From contig CAYXQJ010000001.1 of NCBI GenBank assembly GCA_964467455.1, positions 1 through 64,000 of the forward strand: 64,000 bases of DNA. The letters run 5' to 3'. The DNA is from OLB6 sp964467455. GTDB taxonomy: Bacteria; Bacteroidota; Ignavibacteria; Kapaibacteriales; Kapaibacteriaceae. This document shows, one piece after another, positions 56,701 through 64,000 of the stretch. Position numbers and translations under genes: made by a program. The first letter of the stretch is position 1. Each line of letters starts with the position of its first letter. The notes beneath the pieces were generated by a model that saw only the letters and a program-made list of their open reading frames with translations, searched no databases and was not told where the DNA came from.

Positions 56701-56809
56701 TGTTTTTGCCAAACGGCAACGTTCCGTTGAACTGGGCAGAAACAGCAACGGGTACACAGAGCGCTAACAAAAGGGCCGCAAAGGCCAGTAGACGGTGGTT
56801 CATGGACAT
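53690..56809 (-). CDS. Gluzincin-like peptidase, PD40 propeller and outer-membrane beta-barrel in one chain
   Basis: 1039 residues. Signal peptide (LLAFAALLLALCVPVAVSAQ); an N-terminal metallopeptidase-like domain (about 25-280) with VIHHELVHAVIND (HExxH variant HELVH) and WMNEGFAEYSA, the spaced Glu ligand of gluzincins; a WD40/PD40 propeller (about 310-600) with repeated SPDGxxxAF (PAISPDGEHVAFISDRGDG; GISWSPDGKRLAVGA; NWSPDGSKLAFDA); an acidic linker; and a C-terminal barrel (about 690-1039) of alternating strands ending in phenylalanine (FSLGGDF). The barrel end has a BamA/surface-antigen flavour (GGIDNWFNRFF, FFDIGGAY). Placed directly after rnc. Confidence 0.85.
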   Translation of the reverse strand: MSMNHRLLAFAALLLALCVPVAVSAQFNGTLPFGKNKVQYQRFDWKFIQSENFDVYYHQGGDYAAKFTAMKAEEALAEIENTLSFRITKRIVFIVYGSHNQFQQTNVIDEFMSEGIGGVTELFKNRIVVPYEGDYSKFAHVIHHELVHAVINDMFYGGSIQALLSNSAKAMLPLWMNEGFAEYSAVGGLDVKTDQFMRDVAVSEYLKGLNQLSGYFAYRGGQAFWTYIAEKYGKGKVGEVLNRFRTIGDVNQTFRASFGMTYEEMSEQWAKDTKKFYFPDVDRYEYVEDWASRLTNHQKEDNFYNTSPAISPDGEHVAFISDRGDGVFGLYVMDLRTKDVRKLAGSSRSTDFEELNFLTPGISWSPDGKRLAVGAKAGGEDAIYLIDVEDEDYDVLKFDMQTIGGVNWSPDGSKLAFDAAPGGIQSDVYTYDLNSKQLDQITNDIFTDAEPTWGPDSETLYFISDRGRYTSGTETSENFFMWDHDVHQHDLYRISTVERKIERLTNDPSVGKYSIAVAPDHRSLLFTADYNGITNLWELDLSTLNLQARSNSLQEVSQLSLSNDGTKLVFTSQNRVGYDLFMLKYPFDLKVRDSLPPTRFRERETNERNSLAAIMDDAARGKDSTSLSYGVFDVDLGQGAIVAPNDDAATMADERAKAGEPQVDFTPKDYRVAFTPDVVTGNAGYSNWYGAQGTIQMLFTDMMGDHEIYFMANLFLDLTNSNFFLQYTYKPDVIDVSVAGFHNAGYTFITEPYNGGFASFTYRMRTYGVAGWATLPFSRYTRLDFGAQAQAMTKENIDVPTMPSLDRFVVVPTISYVLDDALWGFWAPIKGSRLNLTLEGSPPIGDNGLAFATMRADLRHYVHLGGSYCIALRGSGGYSAGRNPQKFFIGGIDNWFNRFFSDAGWPFVNPEDFAFTRPGWPLRGYAINERNGSQYFVGNAELRFPLLVAFQAGPIPALFQGLQGQVFFDIGGAYDQNGQAWETIGNVTRAAQESILYSMGFGIRSLALGLPLRFDVAWRRIPGYGLSAPVYLFSLGGDF

Positions 56810-56839
56810 GGGCGTGAGACTCGGCTTAGGACGCACAAG

Positions 56840-57709
56840 TTACGCCTCTTGTGTATGGTCGGCGCTTTGATCTCGGGTGTCAGACTCGCGTCGACGACGC
56901 GCGCGGGGACGGCGTGTGAACAAGCGCAGCGCTTCTTCAGCGGCATTCTGTTCAGCATCTTTTTTGTTACGGCCCATACCGGTACCGTAACTGCGGTCAG
57001 CGATCAACACGTCAACCGTGAATTCTTTCTCGTGGTCCGGGCCTTCTTCCCGAACGACCACATACCGTGGGGCGGGATATCCTTTAGCCTGTACGGCCTC
57101 AAGCAGAAGGCTCTTGTAATTGGTGTCGTGAACAAGAGATTCCTCGACCATGATCGGGAGTAGTTTCTCGATGATGAACTTGCGCGCCGCATCAAATCCC
57201 TGATCGAGGTAGACCGCTGCGATCACAGCTTCAAGGGCATCGGCTAACATGCCGTCATTACCCCGGTCCACAGATTGCTTAGCGCTGTAGCTGAGGAATA
57301 AGAAGTCTTCGAGTTTGAGAGCTCGTGAGCAGACGGCGAGCGACTTTTTATTGACCAACCATGAGCGCATCTTGGTCAATTCTCCCTCCAACACCTGTTT
57401 GTTGTTGTAGAACAGGTATTCGGCCGTGATCATCCCCAAGATGGAATCTCCGAGGAACTCGAGCCGTTCGTTTGAACGATGTCCCGGTGAGTTTACCACC
57501 TGGAGGTAGGAGCGATGCGTGAGTGCCTGCTCGTAAAGCGAGGATGTTTCGATCTCAACGCCGAGCGTCTTCTCGAGTCGAGCTACGGCTGCATCATCAA
57601 GGATCTGCATTGGTGGGAACAGTTCGCGAAACTCCGCATTGGGAGCTGACGGCCGCGAACCAGTGATCTTGAGCAGATTCGCATATAGCTGTCTAACGAT
57701 GTCCTTCAC
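56840..57709 (-). CDS. rnc: Ribonuclease III
   Basis: 289 residues. Catalytic signature NERLEFLGDSILGMITAEYLF (Glu/Asp), with the second acidic residues in DGMLADALEAVIAAVYLDQG; C-terminal dsRBD (GRNKKDAEQNAAEEALRLF). N-terminus is about 35 residues longer than E. coli and the C-terminus ends in an Arg-rich tail (RPRARRRRESD). Cleaves dsRNA in rRNA maturation. GTG start at 57709, 34 bases after fabF. The classical fab-rnc order is kept. Confidence 0.95.
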   Translation of the reverse strand: MKDIVRQLYANLLKITGSRPSAPNAEFRELFPPMQILDDAAVARLEKTLGVEIETSSLYEQALTHRSYLQVVNSPGHRSNERLEFLGDSILGMITAEYLFYNNKQVLEGELTKMRSWLVNKKSLAVCSRALKLEDFLFLSYSAKQSVDRGNDGMLADALEAVIAAVYLDQGFDAARKFIIEKLLPIMVEESLVHDTNYKSLLLEAVQAKGYPAPRYVVVREEGPDHEKEFTVDVLIADRSYGTGMGRNKKDAEQNAAEEALRLFTRRPRARRRRESDTRDQSADHTQEA

Positions 57710-57743
57710 ACAAGGCCTTGAAAGTCAAAACGGTTAGGGGTGG

Positions 57744-59003
57744 TCACTCAGAAAATGCTTTAAAGCAGATCGTCGCATTGTGTCCACCAAAACCGAAGGT
57801 GTTGCTGATGGCTGCCTTGATCTCCCGTTTCTTGGGGGTGTTGGCAACATAGTCCAGCGTACACTCAGGATCGGCTGTGAACTGGTTGATCGTTGGCGGG
57901 GCTGTTTGATGGTGGATCGCCAGAGCGCAGGCAATGGCCTCGATACCACCAGCTGCTCCAAGAAGATGGCCCGTCATGGACTTCGTGGAACTTACTGACA
58001 GCGTTTCGGCATGGTCGCCAAAGACCGTACGGATGGCCGCGGATTCCGACTTGTCGTTGAACGGCGTCGACGTACCGTGGGCATTGATATAATCAATGTC
58101 TGTTGGTTCGAGGCCTGCGTCGGCCACAGCCAGACGCATGGAACGAACGGCGCCTTCACCACCCGGTGCCGGCTGGGTGATGTGGAAGGCATCATCAGTC
58201 AGACCGATGCCGGCAACTTCTGCATAGATCTTCGCACCGCGGTTCATGGCATGCTCGAGCGTTTCAAGGACCAGGATGCCCCCTCCCTCACCCATGACAA
58301 AACCGTCGCGATCTTTATCGAACGGACGTGAGGCCGTCGACGGATCGTCGTTACGCGTCGAGAGTGCCTTCATGGCATTGAAGCCGCCGATACCCATCGG
58401 GCAGATCACCGCTTCTGCGCCACCGGCTAGCATCACATCGGCCATTCCTCGCTGCATGAGCATGAAGGCATCGGCAATGGAGTGTGACGATGTTGCACAG
58501 GCGCTGACCGTACCGTAGTTCGGTCCCTTTAGACCGTAGCGGATCGCGATATGACCCGCAGCGATATCAGAGATCAGCATCGGCACAAAGAAGGGCGAGA
58601 TGCGGTCTGGCTTCCCGCCCCGATCGTACAGATTTTGCTGCTGATGATGATACGTCCACATGCCGCCAATGCCCGAACCAAAGATGACACCGGCTCGCTC
58701 GGTATCGACGTTCTCCATGTCCATGCCTGCATCATCCATGGCCATCACAGCAGCGCTCATCGCGAACTGCGTGAAGAGGTCCATGCGCTGAACTTCCTTG
58801 CGATTGATGTGCAACAAGGGATCATAGTTCTTGACTTCGCACGCAAACCGAGTGTCGAATTCCGTGGCGTCAAAGCGCGTGATCGGAGCGGCACCAGAGG
58901 TTCCGGCCAGCATACCGTTCCAAAACTCTTGGACGGTGTTGCCGATCGGGGTTACGGCCCCAAGACCGGTGATCACAACGCGAGGTGGAGTGGTTCGTTG
59001 CAT
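57744..59003 (-). CDS. fabF: 3-oxoacyl-ACP synthase II
   Basis: 419 residues. Active-site Cys in GTVSACATSSHSIADAF, His residues in NAHGTSTPFND and STKSMTGHLLGAAG. Elongates acyl-ACP. ATG at 59003 (MQRTTPPRVVITG) chosen as it starts the family; upstream codons are in the acpP-fabF gap. Confidence 0.97.
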   Translation of the reverse strand: MQRTTPPRVVITGLGAVTPIGNTVQEFWNGMLAGTSGAAPITRFDATEFDTRFACEVKNYDPLLHINRKEVQRMDLFTQFAMSAAVMAMDDAGMDMENVDTERAGVIFGSGIGGMWTYHHQQQNLYDRGGKPDRISPFFVPMLISDIAAGHIAIRYGLKGPNYGTVSACATSSHSIADAFMLMQRGMADVMLAGGAEAVICPMGIGGFNAMKALSTRNDDPSTASRPFDKDRDGFVMGEGGGILVLETLEHAMNRGAKIYAEVAGIGLTDDAFHITQPAPGGEGAVRSMRLAVADAGLEPTDIDYINAHGTSTPFNDKSESAAIRTVFGDHAETLSVSSTKSMTGHLLGAAGGIEAIACALAIHHQTAPPTINQFTADPECTLDYVANTPKKREIKAAISNTFGFGGHNATICFKAFSE

Positions 59004-59025
59004 AGGGACTGTGGTAAGGGGCGTA

Positions 59026-59262
59026 TCAGCCCTTCTTGGATTCGATATAGGTAATGGCGTCGCCGACGGTCTGGATCTTCTCAGCGTCTGCGTCATCGAT
59101 CGTCAATTCAAACGCGCGCTCGAATTCCATGATGAGCTCGACGGTGTCGAGAGAGTCAGCGTTAAGATCGTTCGTAAATGAAGCACCCGGTGTGACCTGT
59201 GATTCTTCCACACCAAGCTTGTTCACGATGATCTCTGTCACTTGTTGAGCGACGGTGGACAT
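59026..59262 (-). CDS. acpP: Acyl carrier protein
   Basis: 78 residues with the phosphopantetheine site NDLNADSLDTVELIMEFE (DSL serine). Acidic four-helix fold. Preceded by a 54-base gap with TGTATTTG, a near-match to the promoter box, so acpP may have its own extra promoter, as is common because ACP is very abundant. Confidence 0.98.
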   Translation of the reverse strand: MSTVAQQVTEIIVNKLGVEESQVTPGASFTNDLNADSLDTVELIMEFERAFELTIDDADAEKIQTVGDAITYIESKKG

Positions 59263-59316
59263 ACTACTATCCTTACAAAAAATGTGAGTGATTGATCAAA
59301 TACATTTCAATTTCGA

Positions 59317-60066
59317 TCACATCGCCAAGCCGCCATCGACGTTGATGACCTGGCCGGTGATGTACGACGCCCCATCCGATAACAAGAACGACACAACAGT
59401 GGCAATCTCGTCGGGAGATGCGGCGCGTTTCAACGGAATACTGTCTGAGAATGCCGCACGCTGAGCATCATTCAACTTGCCTGTCATGTCGGTCTCGACG
59501 TATCCCGGTGCCACCAAATTTACCAAAACATTGCGACTCGCTAGTTCCTTGGCAAGGGACTTCGTCAGACCGACCAAACCGGCCTTGGCCGACGAATAAT
59601 TGACCTGTCCGGCATTGCCACCCAGACCAACGATACTGCCCATATTGACGATCCGACCGTGGCGCTGCCGCATCATCGGTTTTGTCGCGGCCTTGCAGAG
59701 ATGGAACACGCCGGTCAAGTTCGTTCGGATCACGTCGTCCCAATCTGCCGTAGACATGCGCATGATCAGGCCATCCTTCGTAATACCGGCATTGTTGACC
59801 AATCCGTCGATCTTCTGATCGGAGGCGACAACCGAATCGATCAGGGTGTTAATGTCAGCCTCGTTGGCAACATCGGCCTTATGAAAAGTCACGGTCCCAC
59901 CGGCAGATCTGATCTCCGAGGCAATGGCTTCTGCCCGCTCCGGACTCGAATGATAGGTGGCATGGATAGCTGCTCCTTCGGAGCACAACCGGCGGACGAT
60001 CGCTTCCCCGATCCCTCGGGATCCACCCGTGACGACAAAGATCTTACCAGTATGTATTCCGCTCAT
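59317..60066 (-). CDS. fabG: 3-oxoacyl-ACP reductase
   Basis: 249 residues, SDR fold: nucleotide motif VTGGSRGIGEAIV, NNAGITKDG, catalytic Ser-Tyr-Lys in MGSIVGLGGNAGQVNYSSAKAG, and GYVETDMT. Reduces 3-oxoacyl-ACP with NADPH. Starts within the fabD stop (4-base overlap). Confidence 0.97.
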   Translation of the reverse strand: MSGIHTGKIFVVTGGSRGIGEAIVRRLCSEGAAIHATYHSSPERAEAIASEIRSAGGTVTFHKADVANEADINTLIDSVVASDQKIDGLVNNAGITKDGLIMRMSTADWDDVIRTNLTGVFHLCKAATKPMMRQRHGRIVNMGSIVGLGGNAGQVNYSSAKAGLVGLTKSLAKELASRNVLVNLVAPGYVETDMTGKLNDAQRAAFSDSIPLKRAASPDEIATVVSFLLSDGASYITGQVINVDGGLAM

Positions 60067-61004
60067 GAGACACCCGATTGTGTATTCAGATACCGGTCGA
60101 CGTCCGCCGCCGTGTCGATCCCATCGATCGTAACATTCTCTACAGTACGCTTGACCAGACCTTGGAGGACCTTTCCGGGACCGATCTCAACAAACTTCTC
60201 AACGCCATGTTCTGCCATGGAACGCATGGTCTGCGTCCACAATACGGCCGATGTCAGCTGTTCGATCGCTGCGGAGCGAAGGTCGCTGCCAGTGCGCAAG
60301 GGCGACGCTGAAACGTTGACGAACACCTCCATCTTCGCATCTTCGAATGGCGTCGACTCCAATGCTTCAGCCAGGGCACTCTTAGCGGAATTAAGAAGCG
60401 GACTATGAAATGCTCCACTGACTTGCAGTTCCTTCACCATCTTGGCACCACGTTCCTTGAACGTTGCCATCGATGCACGGACATGTTCTGCCGAGCCGGA
60501 GACAACGACCTGTCCGGGTGCGTTGAAGTTCGCGGCAACGATCACGGCATCCGGCGCATTGTTGAGTTCAGCACAGATCTCACGGACGGCATCGTCGTCA
60601 AGACCAACAACAGCAGCCATCGTGCCCGGTAGCGACTGACCTGCGGCGAACATGAGCTCGCCACGCAATCGCACCAGACGTAGCGCATCTTCGAAGGTCA
60701 ACACACCCGCCGCGTACAAGGCCGAATATTCACCGAGTGAATGTCCGGCTACACAGTTCGCGGCAGCAGCTATGCCCGTCACCGACAAGATCGCGGCTTC
60801 GTGCACGAACAACGCAGGCTGTGTGTTGCGTGTCTCTGTGAGTGCCTCTGCCGGTCCTTCAAACATCAGCCCCTTGAGATCGATCTGAAGTTGCTCATTT
60901 GCTGCATCGAGCAGATGTTTAGCGACGTCGAATCGTTCATACAGGTCTTTGGCCATGCCCACATATTGTGAGCCCTGACCTGAAAAGATCAATGCGGTCT
61001 TCAT
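60063..61004 (-). CDS. fabD: Malonyl-CoA:ACP transacylase
   Basis: 313 residues. FSGQGSQYVGM at the start, catalytic Ser in GHSLGEYSA, and His in SGAFHSPLL. Loads malonyl on ACP. 4-base overlaps at both ends. Confidence 0.97.
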   Translation of the reverse strand: MKTALIFSGQGSQYVGMAKDLYERFDVAKHLLDAANEQLQIDLKGLMFEGPAEALTETRNTQPALFVHEAAILSVTGIAAAANCVAGHSLGEYSALYAAGVLTFEDALRLVRLRGELMFAAGQSLPGTMAAVVGLDDDAVREICAELNNAPDAVIVAANFNAPGQVVVSGSAEHVRASMATFKERGAKMVKELQVSGAFHSPLLNSAKSALAEALESTPFEDAKMEVFVNVSASPLRTGSDLRSAAIEQLTSAVLWTQTMRSMAEHGVEKFVEIGPGKVLQGLVKRTVENVTIDGIDTAADVDRYLNTQSGVS

Positions 61005-61996
61005 GCGTTCTTCTCCATCGACCAGCGAACCAAGACGCTACCCCATGTGTAGCCGGCACCAAAACTCGACAGCACAAGGTAGTCACCCTTCTTGATCCTG
61101 TCTTCTTGCCAGAGCTCAGAGATACAGATCGGAATGGTCCCCGCCGTTGTGTTGCCATAGCGATCGATGTTGATCATCACCTTATCGGTCGACAACCCCA
61201 TGCGTTGCGCTGTGGCATCAATGATGCGAAGGTTTGCCTGATGTGGGACCAACCATGCCACGTCATCGGCCGTAAGGTTGTTGCGCTGCATGATCTCATA
61301 GGACACATCAGCCATGCCCTTGACAGCCGCTTTGAACACGGTCTGTCCTTCTTGGTAGACGTAGTGCTTGCGTTCAGTGACACTCTCCACGGTCGGAGGA
61401 TTTAAGCTTCCCCCGGCCGGTTGATGTAGAAAGGGCTCGCCGTTGCCATCCATCTTGAGGATGTGGTCCTTGATGCCATAATCATCATCGGTCGATGGCT
61501 CGATGAGAACGCAGCCGCCTCCATCTCCGAACAGAACGCAGGTTGATCGATCCTCGAAGTTGAGGATCGCGCTCATCTTGTCGCCGCTGCAGAGGAGGAC
61601 ATTCCGAACAGCGCCGGATTCGACCATCTTCGCAGCCGTGACAAGGGCGTAGAGAAATCCCGAGCAGGCCGCCGCGAGGTCGAAGCCCCACGCATTCTTG
61701 GCGCCAAGTTTCCGCTGCAAGATCGCAGCCGACGATGGGAACACCCGGTCGGGTGTGACCGTGGCGAGGATGATGCAGTCAATGTCTTCGGCGCTGATCC
61801 CACGCTGTGCGAGGACCTGTTGAGCCGCCGGAAGGAGGATGTCTGTGACGCCCCCTTCAAACGCAAAATGCCGTTCTTTGATACCGGTTCGGGTTTGGAT
61901 CCACTCATCAGTGGTCTCGATCTTCTGCTCGAACCAGTGGTTGTCGTACACGTCCGGGGGCACGTGATGTGCGATGGCCGTGATCGCGGCTTTCAT
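61001..61996 (-). CDS. fabH: 3-oxoacyl-ACP synthase III
   Basis: 331 residues. Cys in DLAAACSGFLYAL, His in WLVPHQANLRI, Asn in NIDRYGNTTAGTIP. Initiates fatty-acid synthesis from acyl-CoA. 4-base overlap with plsX. Confidence 0.97.
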   Translation of the reverse strand: MKAAITAIAHHVPPDVYDNHWFEQKIETTDEWIQTRTGIKERHFAFEGGVTDILLPAAQQVLAQRGISAEDIDCIILATVTPDRVFPSSAAILQRKLGAKNAWGFDLAAACSGFLYALVTAAKMVESGAVRNVLLCSGDKMSAILNFEDRSTCVLFGDGGGCVLIEPSTDDDYGIKDHILKMDGNGEPFLHQPAGGSLNPPTVESVTERKHYVYQEGQTVFKAAVKGMADVSYEIMQRNNLTADDVAWLVPHQANLRIIDATAQRMGLSTDKVMINIDRYGNTTAGTIPICISELWQEDRIKKGDYLVLSSFGAGYTWGSVLVRWSMEKNA

Positions 61997-63033
61997 TCTT
62001 CAACCTTCGATGGTGAACGAGGTGTCAAGACCTCGCGAATTTTTCCGTTGACGTCGCGTTGGACCATTTCGACAGCCCGACGCACCATGTTCTCAATGGC
62101 CTTCGGACTTGATGATCCATGTCCGATGATCACCACACCGTTGATACCGAGTAACGGCACGCCGCCATATTCCTGATAATCCATTCCGCGAAGAACATTC
62201 TTGAGGATCGGTGCGAACATACCGACCAAGAGTTTATTGACGATGCTTCGTGAGGCAAAATCACGAAATCGTGATTTGAGAAACCCAAGGATGCTCTCGG
62301 CAAACTTCAATACGATGTTTCCTTCGAAACCGTCGCAGACCACCACATCGACCGTGCCTTTGAGGATATCACGCCCTTCTACGTTGCCGACGAAATTGAT
62401 CGGCGCGGTCTTGAGGAGTTCATGGGTCTCCTGCGCGATCAGCGTTCCTTTGCTCTCTTCTTCACCCACATTCAGCAGTCCAACTCGCGGTTGCTCCGTT
62501 CCCAGCATCATCTCTGTGTAGATACTTCCCATCACGGCATAGTCGTGCAGGAACTTTGGCTTGCTGTCAACGTTGGCACCAACGTCAACCAGCAGCGTTG
62601 GACGTCCGGTCTCCGTCGGAAAGAAGGAACCGATCGTCGGACGGCTAACACCGGGAAGTCGTCCACAGACCATCGTCGACGTGGCCATCACTGCGCCGGT
62701 ATTGCCTGCGGAAACAAAGGCGTCCACCTTTCCCTGCCGCATCATTTCCAGGCCGATGTAGAGTGATGATTCCTTGCGCGACTTCACGATCGTCGCCGGT
62801 TCATCCCCCATGGCCACCACATCCGGTGCATGGACAATAGTCACATTGGCGGGAAGGGGCGACTGGTTCGATATCTCGTTGATCCGGTCTTCGCGACCGA
62901 TCAGAAAGAGTTCGAGGTCGTCGGGTAGTGCGGACAACGCTTGAAGGGAACCGCGCACCTCATTTGACGGTGCATGGTCCCCTCCCATAGCATCCACGGC
63001 AACGCGGACGCGGCGTGATTCAGAACGGATCAA
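61993..63033 (-). CDS. plsX: Phosphate acyltransferase
   Basis: 346 residues. Start VRVAVDAMGGDHAPSNEVRG, VSAGNTGAVMA, DVGANVDSKP, GNVEGRDILKGTVDVVVCDGFEGN. Makes acyl-phosphate from acyl-ACP for phospholipid synthesis. I chose TTG at 63033, which overlaps the rpmF stop and has GAGG five bases upstream; no ATG fits without running far into rpmF. Confidence 0.94.
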   Translation of the reverse strand: MIRSESRRVRVAVDAMGGDHAPSNEVRGSLQALSALPDDLELFLIGREDRINEISNQSPLPANVTIVHAPDVVAMGDEPATIVKSRKESSLYIGLEMMRQGKVDAFVSAGNTGAVMATSTMVCGRLPGVSRPTIGSFFPTETGRPTLLVDVGANVDSKPKFLHDYAVMGSIYTEMMLGTEQPRVGLLNVGEEESKGTLIAQETHELLKTAPINFVGNVEGRDILKGTVDVVVCDGFEGNIVLKFAESILGFLKSRFRDFASRSIVNKLLVGMFAPILKNVLRGMDYQEYGGVPLLGINGVVIIGHGSSSPKAIENMVRRAVEMVQRDVNGKIREVLTPRSPSKVEE

Positions 63034-63206
63034 CCTACCTCGATGATCTTGCGACCGTTGTAGTATCCACAGGTGTGACACACTACGTGTGGTTGCTTGG
63101 CTGCACTACAGTTCGGGCAGCTCACAACCGAGGGAGCCGACGCTTTGTAGTGCGTACGGCGCTTAGCTGAGCGAGACTTGGAATGTCTCCGTTTTGGATT
63201 TGGCAT
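63030..63206 (-). CDS. rpmF: 50S ribosomal protein L32
   Basis: 58 residues, MPNPKRRHSKSRSAKRR... with the zinc-ribbon cysteines C-PNC (30, 33) and C-HTC (43, 46). The two CxxC pairs make this the zinc-binding C+ form. Too short for most ORF cut-offs. Sits between yceD and plsX, overlapping plsX by 4 bases, the conserved arrangement that links ribosome and lipid synthesis. Confidence 0.97.
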   Translation of the reverse strand: MPNPKRRHSKSRSAKRRTHYKASAPSVVSCPNCSAAKQPHVVCHTCGYYNGRKIIEVG

Positions 63207-63209
63207 GGC

Positions 63210-63767
63210 TTATTCTCCGGTTTTTTTGGTTTCGATCGATGATGTCAACTTCCTCAATGCTGCCCACCGATCATCGGTCGGTGGTTCTGCGTGCTCATTC
63301 AGTTCAGGATGAAGTTCTTCAAGTTCTAGGTCCCGATATGCCGGTGCGACCCGTTTCATCGGTAGCGATAACTGTAGTTCTTGACGAACATCATCCGTGA
63401 TGTCAATGTGATTGTGGTCGTCGCGGATCCCGTGCACTTCGTCCGGTTCAACATCGGTGCCTACTTGTTGCGCGGCTAGTTCGTTGTCGATCCGATACTC
63501 CAGTGAGATCGTTGGCGTCAGGACCTCCACATACTCTTCAAGCGATCGATCGCACAGCAAAAGGGCATTGGCTGTGATCGTTGCCTGAATGTGAAGGCGC
63601 TTCCCTAACCTCTGCAACACCCCCGTGACGGACACCGACCCTTGGAACTCATCGCTTAGTCCAGGGATCGATCGCGCATCGACTTCGTGTTCGAAGGGAT
63701 GATCCCCGTCCTTGATGGCAATGAGCGATAGCGATATGGTGCCAGTCTTGTGCATAGGTTCGGCCAC
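63210..63767 (-). CDS. yceD: DUF177/YceD-family protein
   Basis: 185 residues. The conserved C-x-R and DUF177 strand pattern is seen in LLCDRSLEEYVEVLTPTISLEYRI and LPMKRVAPAY, and the gene lies just before rpmF as in most bacteria. DUF177 proteins affect 23S rRNA processing/ribosome levels. GTG at 63767 starts seven bases after a TATATTTG box; ATG at 63755 is the other option. Confidence 0.9.
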   Translation of the reverse strand: MAEPMHKTGTISLSLIAIKDGDHPFEHEVDARSIPGLSDEFQGSVSVTGVLQRLGKRLHIQATITANALLLCDRSLEEYVEVLTPTISLEYRIDNELAAQQVGTDVEPDEVHGIRDDHNHIDITDDVRQELQLSLPMKRVAPAYRDLELEELHPELNEHAEPPTDDRWAALRKLTSSIETKKTGE

Positions 63768-63774
63768 AAGACAA

Positions 63775-63805
63775 CAAATATACGGGCTAAGCCATTGAAT
63801 TCAAA
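63775..63805 (-). promoter_or_regulatory. Putative full promoter for the yceD-rpmF-plsX-fab operon
   Basis: TTTG (63805-63802) and TATATTTG (63782-63775) are separated by 19 bases, the textbook Bacteroidota -33/-7 layout. The GTG start follows the -7 box by seven bases. Confidence 0.6.
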
Positions 63806-63810
63806 GAACC

Positions 63811-64000
63811 TCAGCAGCCGAGGGCATTGAGGTTCTTTTTGGCGCTTTCGTTGGCCGGATCGATCTTGAGCAGTTCGCGATACTGCCTACAAGCCGCCTC
63901 CTTGTTACCCAGGCCCTGGTAGCCGATCGCTGAATACAACATGAGCCACTTGTTTTGGGCATCGAGCTTGAGGCCTGCTGCGCAGCGCTCAACAATAGGG
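63811..64000 (-). CDS. TPR-repeat protein, 5' part outside the window
   Basis: The frame enters from beyond the window edge and ends at the TGA 63813-63811. Visible residues: ERCAAGLKLDAQNKWLMLYSAIGY, then a TPR helix pair (ACRQYRELLKIDPANESAKKN). Only 62 residues are seen, so the function cannot be given. Confidence 0.75.
   Translation of the reverse strand, partial: PIVERCAAGLKLDAQNKWLMLYSAIGYQGLGNKEAACRQYRELLKIDPANESAKKNLNALGC

Overview
The window is a compact bacterial chromosome segment, gene-dense on both strands. I see no mobile element, prophage or CRISPR array. Several features point to the Bacteroidota/Chlorobi (FCB) side of the tree, possibly a Kapabacteria- or Ignavibacteria-like lineage: TAnnTTTG promoter elements (the Bacteroidota-type -7 box) sit in front of several genes, a bacillithiol gene (bshA) is present, the tmRNA tag ends in -MAA, and there are outer-membrane proteins with PD40 propellers and OmpA domains. 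The phylum is inferred with moderate confidence; the genus cannot be read from this window.

Layout: 1-3 kb holds the 3' end of methylmalonyl-CoA mutase, a Ppx/GppA phosphatase and an unknown secreted protein. 3.1-9.1 kb (minus) carries a fused E2-E1 2-oxoglutarate decarboxylase/dehydrogenase, a YfiH/PgeF-type protein and a short ComEC. 9.2-12.4 kb has recA and an unusual reading frame joining RecX to a secreted OmpA-like protein. 12.4-17 kb has a GH57 glycosidase, tRNA-Gly(CCC), a 7TM-DISM/SpoIIE phosphatase and tmRNA. 17-20.3 kb has ispH, cmk, a membrane protein and a first ECF sigma/anti-sigma pair. 20.3-27.1 kb has phnC-phnE without phnD, a small PHA-region-like protein, dnaE and a nucleoside transporter. 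27.1-28.7 kb (minus) is a sigma/anti-sigma/Spy-like operon. 28.7-35.9 kb has a MATE pump, a GT2 glycosyltransferase, an FAD/Fe-S oxidoreductase, an acyl-CoA carboxylase beta subunit and secG. 35.9-39.6 kb has TPR, TraB, HDAC-like and TonB-like proteins. 39.6-46 kb is a complete oppABCDF peptide-uptake operon. 46-50.4 kb has a flavin reductase, a biotin carrier, a 5-formyl-THF cycloligase, a DMT transporter and an M20 dipeptidase. 50.4-53.7 kb has a Popeye-like cNMP sensor coupled to an MBL hydrolase, then bshA and an IMPACT protein. 53.7-63.8 kb (minus) is the classical yceD-rpmF-plsX-fabH-fabD-fabG-acpP-fabF-rnc cluster followed by a very large peptidase/propeller/beta-barrel protein. The window ends in a truncated TPR gene.

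Together the genes describe an aerobic-type heterotroph: peptide import and hydrolysis (Opp, M20), a TCA cycle entered through a Kgd-type enzyme, propionate/branched-chain metabolism (mutase, carboxylase beta and biotin carrier at three separate loci), type II fatty-acid synthesis, and envelope-stress sensing by two ECF systems. Least expected are (i) an even, orientation-neutral over-representation of the heptamer AGGGGGC (34 copies counted by eye), (ii) the RecX-OmpA frame fusion, (iii) a short-period CTAG array in front of dnaE, (iv) promoter boxes placed so close to start codons that several mRNAs should be leaderless, and (v) the Popeye-like/MBL gene pair.
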